Positions 42,702-52,890 are shown, numbered from the stretch's first letter. The stretch is DNA of 64,000 nucleotides from Dialister succinatiphilus YIT 11850 (GCF_000242435.1 NZ_JH591187.1:247672-311671); one strand, 5' to 3'. Program-made: numbers and translations. The notes: generated by a model from the letters alone, not told the origin.

Positions 42702-43607
42702 ATGAAATGCGTTTCCGTTGTTATTCCATCCTATAATAGAGCACACTTGTTATCTTATACAATTCCCAGCTATGCTCAGGATTTAGTAGGAGAAATCATC
42801 ATTGTAGATGACTGTTCAACCGATAATACCAGTGAAGTAATAAGGCAGTTGCAAGAGAAATATCCTTTTATCCGTTATTTTCGAATGCCTCGTAACAGCA
42901 AACAGACCGCAGCCAAAAATGAAGGAATAAAGCATGCAAAATATCCGTTTATTTATCTGGGAGATGATGATTCTTTTATTACTCCAGATACCATTCAGAA
43001 ACTGTATAATACTTTGATTACTTATGATGCTGATGTGGTAGGTGCTAAAGCTCTATATATGCATAATCAAGAGGAGTTGAAACATATAAATGAGTTTATT
43101 CTGCAAAACAGCAGACATGTTAAGTCTGCTCAGAATGCCCTGGATATTAATAAACTTTTTTATATCAATTTTGATTTTGACTGTGACTCTCCTCAGTCTG
43201 TTCCCTTTTGTCACGCCTGTGCTTTGGTAAAAAGAGAGATTTTTGATTCTATACATTTTGATGTGGGTTATAAGGGTAATGCTTTCCGCGAAGAGACGGA
43301 TCTATTTACACGAGTAAGTGCAGCAGGTTATTCCATTTATTATGATTCGTCCGCTGTTCAGATTAATCTTCCTCGTACCATGATTTTACGTAAGAATTCT
43401 ATTTTACAGCATAAGCTGAAAGCAGCCTTTTATGAATTTTGGAATACATATAAGTATTTAAGAAAAAATAAGAAATTCCTTCAAACCTATTATCATACGT
43501 CAAAGAGCTTTCGAAAATTGTGGCTATGTTACATGAAGGATGCGCTTTATGTGAAGGCAGGTAAATTTTTCAAGATTTTATTGAGTTTAGAAAAGGAAAA
43601 GAAATGA
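42702..43607 (+). CDS. GT2-family glycosyltransferase
   Basis: A 301-residue GT-A fold glycosyltransferase: VVIPSYNRAHLL at the N-terminus, VDDCSTDNT, AAKNEGIKHA and the metal-binding GDDDSF (about residue 88). AAGGGAGG lies eight bases before ATG 42702. A palindrome, ACATTCCGAATGGAATGT, sits about 25 bases upstream of the start. It overlaps the next gene by four bases. Confidence 0.87.
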   Translation: MKCVSVVIPSYNRAHLLSYTIPSYAQDLVGEIIIVDDCSTDNTSEVIRQLQEKYPFIRYFRMPRNSKQTAAKNEGIKHAKYPFIYLGDDDSFITPDTIQKLYNTLITYDADVVGAKALYMHNQEELKHINEFILQNSRHVKSAQNALDINKLFYINFDFDCDSPQSVPFCHACALVKREIFDSIHFDVGYKGNAFREETDLFTRVSAAGYSIYYDSSAVQINLPRTMILRKNSILQHKLKAAFYEFWNTYKYLRKNKKFLQTYYHTSKSFRKLWLCYMKDALYVKAGKFFKILLSLEKEKK

Positions 43608-44779
43608 AAAAAGTTGTAGATATGCTGACCTGGGCAAAAGATGCCTGTCTGTATTGGATGCATAAAAACCATAAAAGAGATATGAATTTATGGGTATTTG
43701 GATGCTGGGGTGGTAATAAATACGCAGACAATGCAAAATATCTTTTTGAATATATAAATGAGAATTATCCTTCTATTCGTGCGGTCTGGATTACGGCAAA
43801 GACTGAGATAATCGATACGCTGGCGAATGCAGGATTTGAGGTTTATCTGGCTGATACAGAATTAGCGGAAAAAGTGCTTAGACAGGCGGGAGTTGCGTTC
43901 TTTACTAACAGTCTTAATGATTTTGGCATGCACCCATATCTGAATGGAGCAAAGATTTGTGCTCTTTTTCATGGAGTAGGCTTTAAGAATGAGCTGAGGG
44001 AATTAGATAATCAAAATACTTTAAAAGCTAAACTTAAAGGGCTGAAGCATGCTATATACGATTTATCCTATACAGACTATATTTTTACAACATCACAATT
44101 TGCAAGAGAAAAGTTCTACAGACAGCAGTATAATGCAAAGTTAAACTCAATAATATTAACAGGACAGCCAAGGAATGATGCTTTATTTGATGAAAGTGGT
44201 AAGCCTTTTCCTGCAGAGAGGACTATTCTTTACCTACCTACGTTTCGTGAAAATAAGGAAGGTCAGATTCGGCTGGAGAAAGTTATTAACGATTTGCTAA
44301 CTTACTCTGAGTTAAACGACTTATTGAAAAATTATGGCTATACTTTATTGATTAAACCGCATTACTTGACCAAAGTGCACAAAGAAAAACGTTTAACCAA
44401 TATCCAGGTATTAAACGATTCAGACGTTACAGATGTTCAGAAGCTGCTGGCAAAAGTAGGAATGTTGATTACCGATTATTCCAGCGCTATTGGGGATTTT
44501 GCTCTGCTTAACAGACCTATTATTTTTTATTCTTATGACCTGGAAGACTATTGTAAAAATAGCCATATGGATCCGGCTTATTTGTCTATATTGCATGAGA
44601 CTTATGTAAAAAATAAGGAAGAACTATACGCCACTTTAGCAAAATTATTTCAAGAAAAAATTTATTACCAAAGCACTGCTGAGTCAATTAATTCATATCT
44701 CAATGAACAATTATTGAGGAATGGTGGCTATTGTAGAAATGTCTGCCAGTATCTTTTTGAGAATGAAAATATTAAGTAA
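43604..44779 (+). CDS. Second CDP-glycerol glycerophosphotransferase-family protein
   Basis: A 391-residue paralogue of the gene at 41.4 kb, with ALFHGVGFKNE, GQPRNDALF, LYLPTFRENK (about residue 206) and TDYSSAIGDFALLNRPIIFY (about 289). Two such enzymes could act as primase and polymerase, or add polyol phosphate at two positions. It is coupled to the preceding GT2 gene by a four-base overlap. Confidence 0.85.
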   Translation: MKKVVDMLTWAKDACLYWMHKNHKRDMNLWVFGCWGGNKYADNAKYLFEYINENYPSIRAVWITAKTEIIDTLANAGFEVYLADTELAEKVLRQAGVAFFTNSLNDFGMHPYLNGAKICALFHGVGFKNELRELDNQNTLKAKLKGLKHAIYDLSYTDYIFTTSQFAREKFYRQQYNAKLNSIILTGQPRNDALFDESGKPFPAERTILYLPTFRENKEGQIRLEKVINDLLTYSELNDLLKNYGYTLLIKPHYLTKVHKEKRLTNIQVLNDSDVTDVQKLLAKVGMLITDYSSAIGDFALLNRPIIFYSYDLEDYCKNSHMDPAYLSILHETYVKNKEELYATLAKLFQEKIYYQSTAESINSYLNEQLLRNGGYCRNVCQYLFENENIK

Positions 44780-45083
44780 AAATAATTATGATTAAGGTGA
44801 TTGAAATGAATCTGTATGTTTTTATGCTTAAATGATGTATTATCATAGCAAAAGAATGTGATAATAGAAGAATATTCTGAGATAAATGTAAACGGAATTG
44901 ATTTCCTGTTATTGGCTTAATGTACTTAAAGATTTAAATTACCTATCAGATTTTGGAAATTAAAGACAAAAGCATAGAAAACCGCTTTTTTGTATAAAAT
45001 GAATTTTGTTTATAAATGGAAATAGCAATTGCATCGATAGAATGAGAGGTGCCCTTATTCTTGGATGCTGGAAAAGAGGAAAA
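44780..45083. other. AT-rich intergenic gap in the polysaccharide locus
   Basis: No gene of credible length or ribosome site is seen. A weak hairpin with T-run (AAAAGC / GCTTTTTT, about 44969-44992) could end the upstream transcript. Confidence 0.5.
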
Positions 45084-46109
45084 ATGAATAGTTCAGAACC
45101 ATTAGTGTCTATTATTGTACCTGTTTATAATACCGAAAAGTATTTACCGCGTTGCATTCATTCTATCTTAGAACAAACATATAAAAAGATTGAGTTATTA
45201 CTCATTGATGATGGAAGTACTGATTCGTCTGGAGAAATATGCGATGCGTTTTTTGAAAAAGACAAGCGAGTAATAACAATTCACCAAAAGAATCAAGGTG
45301 TTTCAGCTGCTCGAATTTGCGGCTTTGAAAATTCTCATGGCCAATATATTATGTTCGTTGATAGTGATGACTATATTGCACCTTCCATGGTAGGTTATAT
45401 GATTAGTGAAATAATAAAGTATCGTGCTGATTTAGTAATCTGCCAAATGAATAAAGTAGGTGATAGGGCAATAGTAAATGATGTAATTCGTCCGGCGCCA
45501 GGATTTTATGATACAAAGAAAATTCATGAGCTTTTGGCAACAAATGCCTTGGTTGACATAAAATCAGGTAGATCCGGATTTCCTTTTGAAATTTGGGGAA
45601 AGATATATAAAAGGGAGATAATGACATATGCACTAACTGAAGGTATCGGGATTTGGTATCAAGAAGATATGATAATTAACTTTTCCATATTATTTCAAAT
45701 TCACTCTATGATTGTCATTCCGGAACACTTTTATTATTATTTCTCCCGACCAGGTCAGGCAACTTTACAATATAGGCATGATGCAGGGAAGAATTTCCTG
45801 GTTACATTTGATAAACTTCAAAAACTTGATAATTTGCATTTACTAAAAGAGCAATTACCAGTTAGAGCCATGCTTGAAGCAGTACGAATCCTTTCGTTAT
45901 GTGAACGCAAAGGGGAAGGTAAAAATGAATTCATGCATTTGTTTCGTTATTTGAGAAAGAGCTCTATTTTTTTTGAGTTAATCAATCAACCGGCAAATTA
46001 TGGTAATATTCTTACTTATTTTAAACGTTTTTTAATATTAAATAATCTTGGATATGTTTATTATTGGACTTCGAAAGCATTTCATATACTAAGATGGAGG
46101 CGGATGTAG
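45084..46109 (+). CDS. GT2-family glycosyltransferase
   Basis: A 341-residue GT-A glycosyltransferase: VSIIVPVYNTEKYLPRCI, LLIDDGSTDSSG and MFVDSDDYI (DxD, about residue 92). ATG 45084 is chosen for AAGAGG four bases upstream and because the family fold begins there; an earlier in-frame TTG lacks a site. It is followed by the polymerase gene after two bases. Confidence 0.87.
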   Translation: MNSSEPLVSIIVPVYNTEKYLPRCIHSILEQTYKKIELLLIDDGSTDSSGEICDAFFEKDKRVITIHQKNQGVSAARICGFENSHGQYIMFVDSDDYIAPSMVGYMISEIIKYRADLVICQMNKVGDRAIVNDVIRPAPGFYDTKKIHELLATNALVDIKSGRSGFPFEIWGKIYKREIMTYALTEGIGIWYQEDMIINFSILFQIHSMIVIPEHFYYYFSRPGQATLQYRHDAGKNFLVTFDKLQKLDNLHLLKEQLPVRAMLEAVRILSLCERKGEGKNEFMHLFRYLRKSSIFFELINQPANYGNILTYFKRFLILNNLGYVYYWTSKAFHILRWRRM

Positions 46110-46111
46110 AT

Positions 46112-47755
46112 ATGTCAGAAAGTCTCAAGAGAAAACTATTTTGGAGCATTATTATTACAAGTATGTTTTGCACAATACCTGCTGCAGTGCGTCTAAATTT
46201 TCTAGGCTCAATCATGGGAGCCAAACTAACTTTATATCCTTTGCTTATTGGGGTACTTTTTTCGATTTATGATTGGCATAAGAATGGGAAAAGTTTTTCA
46301 AGAGAAGACAAATATGTTGTATATTTTCTTCTTCTGTATGGTGGGGTCACTTTTATTTCGCTGATTCATGGATTAGCAATTTATCCCTATTATAATGATA
46401 TATTAAACGGACCAATGAATCAGATAGAAAAGCTGCCGAAGGCTTATAATCTTCTTCATCGATTTGGTATTCCCGTAGACGAAAAAATGCTTCTTGGAAT
46501 ATGGCTGATTATTCGCCCTATCAAAGGTTTTATACTTGAAATTTTCTGGTCGTTCGGAATTTCCTACATGATTTATTGCTGGTATCGTAATCATTGGGAA
46601 GAGGGCTTTTCTATTATGAGAAAGGGCCTTTTATGGTGTATCGTTATTATTGTCTTGTATTCTATTCTAGATATCCTATATTTGTACGGCTTTTGGGGAG
46701 CGGAAACGGTTCTTAAATTTCTTAATCCTATCATTCATGATATCAAACAGGATGGTACCTGGTGGCCTCCTCTCGTATGGCCTGGTCAGCTTCGTTCTAT
46801 ATTTGCTGAACCTTCTTATTTCGGCATATTTGCTGCTTTTGCTATGCCCTGGCTCTGGTATTCTATTTGCAAAGAAAAATCATATAGGAAAAAAGTAGCC
46901 ATGTTTATTTTGTTTACATTTTATGTGATATGTTTGTTCTTGACGAGAGCTCGTACAGCCAATGCTCTTTTTTTAGGGGAACTTTTGCTATTTGGAATTG
47001 CCAGTGTTCTCTTTAGAAAAGAACTTCTCAAGAATTTTATTATTTTGGCTTTGTGTGCTATCGCTGCTCTTGGCATTGCATCCTATGGCATTGATAATTT
47101 CTTGCCGGGATCACCTGAGAAGGCTCAGGTAATTTCCGAACAGCGTGCGGGGCACAAGCCTGTAAATAAGGCTACAAATAAGGCTACAAATAAGCCTACA
47201 AATAAGCCTGTAAATGTGTCTGGATATATGGCAGATAATTTAGGCTCTTTGGCTAGTGCTGATAAAAGGAGCAATCGTTCCCGTTACTCTATATTGAAAG
47301 CTAATATTGGTATAGGTATGGATTACCCGGTCTTGGGGGTTGGCCTTGGCTTAAGGCATGCTTATATCCCTGAATATTTGCCTAAAGAAGCCTTTTCGGT
47401 CTCGGAAATACAAATGTGGATTAGAAACCAGAAAGAGAAAGGTATCATGCGATCGGGATTTCCCTCATTAGGCGAATATTCCTCCAGGTTTGCGGAGACA
47501 GGTATTCTTGGACTTATTGTTTATTTGATTCCGGCATTTTTCCTTATATATCGACTTTTAGCTGTTAGTTGTAATAAAGCCGTAGGTTCCCCAAAACGCA
47601 TTCCCTATGTATTTTTCCTCATATCTATTCTTGGCGTGCTGGCATCTGGGTTGGGGGATAGTATTAACATTACATATGCCTACTGGTTACTTTTGGGTCT
47701 CGGATATGCTATGTGTTTTGGAAAGAAAACAATTAGTGCTCTTAAGAGTGATTAA
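46112..47755 (+). CDS. wzy: Wzy-like O-antigen/capsule polymerase
   Basis: A 547-residue membrane protein with about 11-12 spans and the Wzy/WaaL-family plan: a large extracytoplasmic loop between late spans containing a Lys/Asn/Thr-rich tract, then GVGLGLRHAYIPEYL and GLGDSINITYAYW. It should polymerise repeat units on the periplasmic face. GGAGG lies about ten bases before ATG 46112. Assignment rests on topology and on position next to wzx; sequence identity across this family is low. Confidence 0.75.
   Translation: MSESLKRKLFWSIIITSMFCTIPAAVRLNFLGSIMGAKLTLYPLLIGVLFSIYDWHKNGKSFSREDKYVVYFLLLYGGVTFISLIHGLAIYPYYNDILNGPMNQIEKLPKAYNLLHRFGIPVDEKMLLGIWLIIRPIKGFILEIFWSFGISYMIYCWYRNHWEEGFSIMRKGLLWCIVIIVLYSILDILYLYGFWGAETVLKFLNPIIHDIKQDGTWWPPLVWPGQLRSIFAEPSYFGIFAAFAMPWLWYSICKEKSYRKKVAMFILFTFYVICLFLTRARTANALFLGELLLFGIASVLFRKELLKNFIILALCAIAALGIASYGIDNFLPGSPEKAQVISEQRAGHKPVNKATNKATNKPTNKPVNVSGYMADNLGSLASADKRSNRSRYSILKANIGIGMDYPVLGVGLGLRHAYIPEYLPKEAFSVSEIQMWIRNQKEKGIMRSGFPSLGEYSSRFAETGILGLIVYLIPAFFLIYRLLAVSCNKAVGSPKRIPYVFFLISILGVLASGLGDSINITYAYWLLLGLGYAMCFGKKTISALKSD
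47156..47215 (+). repeat. 12-bp coding tandem repeat in the polymerase gene
   Basis: Five in-frame 12-base units (AAGCCTGTAAAT and AAGGCTACAAAT variants) encode K-(P/A)-(V/T)-N repeats in the predicted periplasmic loop. Slippage would change loop length in steps of four residues without a frameshift. Confidence 0.9.
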
Positions 47756-47758
47756 TGT

Positions 47759-49270
47759 ATGAACCAACGTAAATTAGGAATTCTTCTCAGCTATTTGAAT
47801 ATTGCACTTCATGCTGTTATAGGCTTTCTCTATGTGCCGATACTTCTCCATTTTATCGGCAAAAGCGAATATGGGCTTTATCAGCTTATGGGTTCTTTGA
47901 TTGCCTATTTCAGCATTATGGATTTCGGCCTTTCTGCTGCAGTTATCCGGTTCTATGCCAAGTACAGGGCATTAAAGGACAGTATCGGCATGGAGAATAT
48001 CCTTGCCATTTCTGTTCGTGGATATGGTGCTGTTACCGTATTAGCACTGGCCATTGGCTTTATTTGCTATGGATTTCTGGATGTTATCTTTGCAGGAAGC
48101 ATGACCGTATCAGAAGTGGCGGAGGCAAAGCAGATTTTCCTGCTTTTGCTTTTTAATATTGTCATCACTTTATCTACCATGGTTTTCCGTTCTGTGATTA
48201 ATGCCCATGAGCGTTTTTTCTTCCTAAAAGGAATGGAGACCATCCAGCTGGTATTGCAACCTGTTCTTGTAGTGCTGGTACTGCAGCGTCATCCCAGTGC
48301 GTTTTCCGTAGCCGCTGTGCAGACTGTATTGAATCTGGTGCTCAGTGGAGCAAGGGTTTATTACTGTTTCCATGACCTTCACGTGAAAATTCATTTCCAT
48401 TACTGGAACCATGAGCTTTTCTCAGAGTTCAAGAAATTGGCTTTGAGCGTTTTTGCTGTGTCCCTGATTGACCAGGTCTTCTGGAAAACAAACCAGATTA
48501 TTCTGGGTATCATCAGCGGGACGGCAGCAGTGGCGGTATACTCTATTGCTTCCTTGATTTATATGAACTATATGGCCCTCTCCACAGCCATTTCCGGTGT
48601 GTATCTTCCTCATGTTACCGGCATGGTGGCCAGGAAGGAGCCCATCAGCAACCTTTCTGAGCTCTTTATTCAGATTGGCAGATGGCAGTACTATCTTCTG
48701 GCCCTGGTGGCGACCGGCTTTATTATTTTCGGAAAGCAGTTCATCTCTTTATGGGCAGGACCAGGGTTTGAAGACTCTTATATCATTACTCTTCTCATTA
48801 TTCTTCCATTTACAGTAGACCTGATTCAAAACATAGGCCTTGCTATCATGCAGGCCATGAACCGTTATGACTTCCGTGCCCGCATTTATTTTCTCACAGG
48901 GGTTTTGAATCTTCTCCTCGCTATCCCACTGGGAATCAAATATGGCGGTATTGGCTGTGCGGTGGCTACCGGCATTTCTATGATTGTGGGAAATGGATTC
49001 ATCATGAACTGGTACTACGCAAAGGAGATACACCTTGCCATCGCTTCCTTCTGGAGACAGATAGGCAGAATATCGCTGGTTACAGGTGTATGTCTTGTGA
49101 TAGGATATGCTGCCAATATGTACCTTTTGCCTCAAAGGGGAATAGGGCCTTTCGTTTTGAAGACAGCAATGTATACTGCTCTATATATGGTAATGATATA
49201 TGTCTTTGCCATGAATCGGACGGAACGAGAGAAAATCCAGGCTACGTTTAGGAAATTGCATATTCACTAA
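47759..49270 (+). CDS. wzx: Wzx-like polysaccharide flippase
   Basis: A 503-residue MOP-superfamily flippase with about 14 spans. IGFLYVPILLHFIGKSEYGLYQLMGSL at the N-terminus is characteristic of Wzx/RfbX transporters (read as two shorter blocks: VPILLHFIGKSEYG and YQLMGSL). It moves lipid-linked repeat units to the periplasmic side. Starts four bases after the polymerase stop. Codon use is more GC-rich than the preceding genes. Confidence 0.87.
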   Translation: MNQRKLGILLSYLNIALHAVIGFLYVPILLHFIGKSEYGLYQLMGSLIAYFSIMDFGLSAAVIRFYAKYRALKDSIGMENILAISVRGYGAVTVLALAIGFICYGFLDVIFAGSMTVSEVAEAKQIFLLLLFNIVITLSTMVFRSVINAHERFFFLKGMETIQLVLQPVLVVLVLQRHPSAFSVAAVQTVLNLVLSGARVYYCFHDLHVKIHFHYWNHELFSEFKKLALSVFAVSLIDQVFWKTNQIILGIISGTAAVAVYSIASLIYMNYMALSTAISGVYLPHVTGMVARKEPISNLSELFIQIGRWQYYLLALVATGFIIFGKQFISLWAGPGFEDSYIITLLIILPFTVDLIQNIGLAIMQAMNRYDFRARIYFLTGVLNLLLAIPLGIKYGGIGCAVATGISMIVGNGFIMNWYYAKEIHLAIASFWRQIGRISLVTGVCLVIGYAANMYLLPQRGIGPFVLKTAMYTALYMVMIYVFAMNRTEREKIQATFRKLHIH

Positions 49271-49429
49271 GAAGCGAACGTGGGTAAAGGAGTTCTCTTT
49301 TACTTTTATAATTGTTAGCCATTATTTACCTATTGTGGTTCTTTAGGATGCTTACGAAGAAATGAATAGGTGATAGGATGCGAAAAATATTGGTAATTGA
49401 GTAGGCAGTAAGTGGTAAAATAAGAAGTA

Positions 49430-49463
49430 GTTTATCAGTACCGAAGGGTACAGATTGATAAAC
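49430..49463 (+). terminator. Hairpin between wzx and the SIR2 gene
   Basis: GTTTATCA-GTACC pairs with GGTAC and TGATAAAC around a GAAG loop, with a 4-base bulge on the 3' side, followed by ATTTTCTT. It may be a weak terminator separating the glycan operon from the SIR2 gene. Confidence 0.45.
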
Positions 49464-49551
49464 ATTTTCTTGCTAATTTTTTATCTAGCTTATTATATGA
49501 TGCTTTTATATGATGATTTCTTATTCATGGCGTTAAGTGCAGGGGGCAAAA

Positions 49552-52500
49552 ATGGCTTCAAAGGATGCTGCGACCTATGATGAAGCACGCAGGCTGATTC
49601 GTAAGGCAATGGCTGAACATAAACTGGTTCTTTTTGTTGGATCCGGTACGTCTCTTGATGCGGGGATGCCCAGCTGGTCAAGCGCGGTCTCTCAGATTGC
49701 ACAAAAATTGCAAATTCAGGTGAATGATGCCGATATGCTTAAAATTCCGCAGTATTACTACAATATGCATGGAAAGCATGAATATACGGTATTGATGAGA
49801 AGCATTTTTAAATATGGAGTGCCGCTTCATCCCGGGAAAGTACATAAACTTATTTTTCGATTTGATGCAGATACGATTATAACAACCAATTATGACCATC
49901 TGCTGGAACAGGCCGCTGAAGAAAGTGGCAAGATTCTCCATGTCGTAGCAAAAGATGCAGAACTTCCCTATGCGAAGGGAAAGAAAATTATAAAAATGCA
50001 TGGTGACTTCGGGCATGAAAACTTCGTGCTTAAAGAAGATGATTATCTGAATTATACACAGAGTTTTAAATTAATAAATAATTATATTACATCGGTGGCC
50101 GGGACAAATCTGATTCTTTTTGTTGGTTATAGTTTTAGCGATCCTGATGTTAAACAGATTTTGACATGGCTTAAGAATGCTCTCGGGAATGATTTACAAC
50201 AGGCTTATATGATTAGTGTAGGGCCTTTTGAAAAAGTGATAGATGATTATTTCAAAAAATTTGGCATTAATGTAATTTATGCAGAAGATATAGCAGCAGC
50301 ACGAGGAAAAGCCAATCTTTCTAAGACGATGATATTGGAAGAAACTCTGCAGTGGATTTTAGAAGATAATAACCATAGCTTGTTGGAAGAACTTTATCAG
50401 CAACTGGGGCCTTATCACTATCTGGATTTTCCATATGTAAATGATGTGAAGGAAAAGTTGTTAAACTTTAGGCTTGCAACTGGGGAAATGGTTTCGGCTG
50501 AGAATGAGATAGAAGATACTAATGCTGTTGCCGTAAATGACAATAATGTCAGTCATGATAGTAATGCTTCAATCCAACAGGAAATAAACGGTGAAGAGGC
50601 AGCTGCTTCTATTCCGGATCTTATAGGCAAACGAACTCAATATTGGTTATCCAATCCAATTCTTGAATTTGGCAGCCATATTACATCAGATATTTTTGAA
50701 CTGGATTCGGGGTCAGATCCGTGTGCTTCCCTTTTCTTGCGGATTTGTTATGTCGCAGACCAGCGAGCGGGATGTTATTCTGATGCCCCAATTATTCGTA
50801 AGCAGTCGTGGTATCGGCTCATTGATGATATTTATCATAAAAGAAGTAAAAGTGGAACTCGTAGAGGCATTCAGCTTTCTCAAGATGAATATCATAAAAT
50901 TGCTGAAATTCTTGCAGTTATGGAAAAGGTTGGCTATGAATCTATTTCTTTTGAGCTTTATGATTGTGATTATAGCCAGTTAAAGACTGCGGATAAACCT
51001 GTTCGTTTTCAAGTACAATGCAATATTCCCTTGCATCCGGTAAAGTGGGATGACCGGATGGAAAATGCTATGGATTATTTTGATTATGTGGCATTGGAAG
51101 AAAACGAAAGAAACGGGGAGAATTGGGTTTTTCGTGACAATCCGGACATTGTTTTAAAAGAGGCTCATATCTGCTATTTTCTTGGCAATTATCTGAAGGC
51201 TTATAACTTGACTAAAATGGCAGCGTCTCAGTATTATCATCGCCCTAATTATGCGAAATACTTTATTGCTAAATGTGATCAGTATTACCTCGGAAGATCG
51301 CTTATTCATAAATTAATGCTTAATTCTGAGGAAGAGCATAGTATCATAAAAAAAGAAGTTGATAACATTGATTTAGCTCGTATTTTTGCAGGGATGCCGG
51401 ACTTATCTGGCGAATCGGGTGGAACAGGTAAAGGGAATCAATTTCTGAAGGATTTGTATTCTTTTCAACTGGTTTATAAAACGTTTAAACAAACAGTAGA
51501 TGAAGCAAAGCAGACAAGCAAAGAAGCCAAAACAGATTATATTATACATACGGGGATGCCAGCATACCAGACTTTAAGAACGATGATAGCAGCATTTTAT
51601 CTCTATCAACAGAGAAATCATTTCCTGGTAGACGATTATTCTGAAGTTCAGGAAATCTATAGGATGGCATTTTCATTTTTGCTTTTATCGGTGTTAGCAA
51701 AGGATAGAAGATATAACGGTGACAGTATCAACCCGAATCGTTTGAAGACTAAAAATATACACGAAGTTGAACTGAAGCCATTTGACTTACTTCTGGCAGT
51801 GAAATTTTCATCTCCAGAGGAGATTAATCAGATTCTGAGAGAAAGAGATACTATTCCTATATCCCAAGCAGGAATACAATATTTAGAACTGCTGGCTAAA
51901 AATCTGGCTAAAGAACCGAAGGAGATTCAGTGGAGACATCGTTATTTCCGTACGTTTATGAGTGTGTGCTGCTATGCTGTATTATCGGAAAGTTTAGCTA
52001 AGCAGATTCTTGAAACCTTGATTGACCGTATTTCACAAACAAATCAATGGAGTAGATATAATGATATTACTGGATTATTCATTAATCATTTGAGACAGCA
52101 GACTTGGTTTTCTAAGTGCGAGTGGATTCCTGGCGTTTTATGCAAGTTGATTGATGCGTTGGTAAGAAACTTGAATTTGAATATTTTCAGAGGCAATGGA
52201 AAATGGGCTGCCTGGCAGGTATCAGGTTTACTAGATTCTATTCTTTCGGCCTTGGACAGCGCTGGGAAAAAATATGATAGGGTAAATGTCATTAAACAAA
52301 TTTTTGATAATGGCATAGACATGACAATAAAAGTTAATTTGGTTATACATATGTATGCTTATAGCTCAAAAACAGTAAAGCAAACAATCAAAAAAGGCAT
52401 CTACATTTGGAAACCGGATAAAGATGTGAATGGGTGTTTGCTATATGCCGCAGGAGTTGAAGCGGGAGCCATTAGTCATGCTATGGAGCTAGATGAGAAC

Positions 52501-52890
52501 TGTTTCAATCTATTGGAAGAGCATAAGGCTGAATTTAATGAACGAATCAGTAATGGCAAGCACAATTCCAATGATGATTTCTACGTTGACCTGATTTATA
52601 AACTTGTACATCTTACGCGATTGGGCATATTATCTCAAAAAAATCGTTTGAAAGAAATCTGTCAATCCTATCGGATGGAAGCTGCCTGCTGGCTGTTGGA
52701 TTTTCATGATGAGGAATCTTTTTCTAAGTTTAATCCGCAGTGGCTATCTTTATGTGATTCAACATTTTTGAAAAAACTTGCTGCAGATGCACTTTTGAAA
52801 AAGGAAATTAATAGGCAGATGAAGGAAGCTTATGGGAGAGGAAACCTTGATGAGAAATTGGTGGGGGTGTATTTTAAATATTTTTCTTAA
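49552..52890 (+). CDS. Large SIR2-domain protein (defence-associated sirtuin type)
   Basis: A 1112-residue protein with an N-terminal SIR2 NAD-binding domain (about residues 1-270): VLFVGSGTSLDAGMPSW (26-42), TTNYDHLLE (about 111), KMHGDFGHENFVLKEDDY (about 148) and LFVGYSFSDPDVKQI (about 188). The remaining ~840 residues are mostly helical, without a motif I recognise, and could be a sensor. Standalone sirtuins of about 1000 residues (DSR1/DSR2 type) cleave NAD+ on phage infection. ATG 49552 is supported by AGGGGG five bases upstream; GTG 49537 is an in-frame alternative. No partner gene adjoins it: flippase upstream, cytidylyltransferase downstream. Confidence 0.85.
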   Translation: MASKDAATYDEARRLIRKAMAEHKLVLFVGSGTSLDAGMPSWSSAVSQIAQKLQIQVNDADMLKIPQYYYNMHGKHEYTVLMRSIFKYGVPLHPGKVHKLIFRFDADTIITTNYDHLLEQAAEESGKILHVVAKDAELPYAKGKKIIKMHGDFGHENFVLKEDDYLNYTQSFKLINNYITSVAGTNLILFVGYSFSDPDVKQILTWLKNALGNDLQQAYMISVGPFEKVIDDYFKKFGINVIYAEDIAAARGKANLSKTMILEETLQWILEDNNHSLLEELYQQLGPYHYLDFPYVNDVKEKLLNFRLATGEMVSAENEIEDTNAVAVNDNNVSHDSNASIQQEINGEEAAASIPDLIGKRTQYWLSNPILEFGSHITSDIFELDSGSDPCASLFLRICYVADQRAGCYSDAPIIRKQSWYRLIDDIYHKRSKSGTRRGIQLSQDEYHKIAEILAVMEKVGYESISFELYDCDYSQLKTADKPVRFQVQCNIPLHPVKWDDRMENAMDYFDYVALEENERNGENWVFRDNPDIVLKEAHICYFLGNYLKAYNLTKMAASQYYHRPNYAKYFIAKCDQYYLGRSLIHKLMLNSEEEHSIIKKEVDNIDLARIFAGMPDLSGESGGTGKGNQFLKDLYSFQLVYKTFKQTVDEAKQTSKEAKTDYIIHTGMPAYQTLRTMIAAFYLYQQRNHFLVDDYSEVQEIYRMAFSFLLLSVLAKDRRYNGDSINPNRLKTKNIHEVELKPFDLLLAVKFSSPEEINQILRERDTIPISQAGIQYLELLAKNLAKEPKEIQWRHRYFRTFMSVCCYAVLSESLAKQILETLIDRISQTNQWSRYNDITGLFINHLRQQTWFSKCEWIPGVLCKLIDALVRNLNLNIFRGNGKWAAWQVSGLLDSILSALDSAGKKYDRVNVIKQIFDNGIDMTIKVNLVIHMYAYSSKTVKQTIKKGIYIWKPDKDVNGCLLYAAGVEAGAISHAMELDENCFNLLEEHKAEFNERISNGKHNSNDDFYVDLIYKLVHLTRLGILSQKNRLKEICQSYRMEAACWLLDFHDEESFSKFNPQWLSLCDSTFLKKLAADALLKKEINRQMKEAYGRGNLDEKLVGVYFKYFS

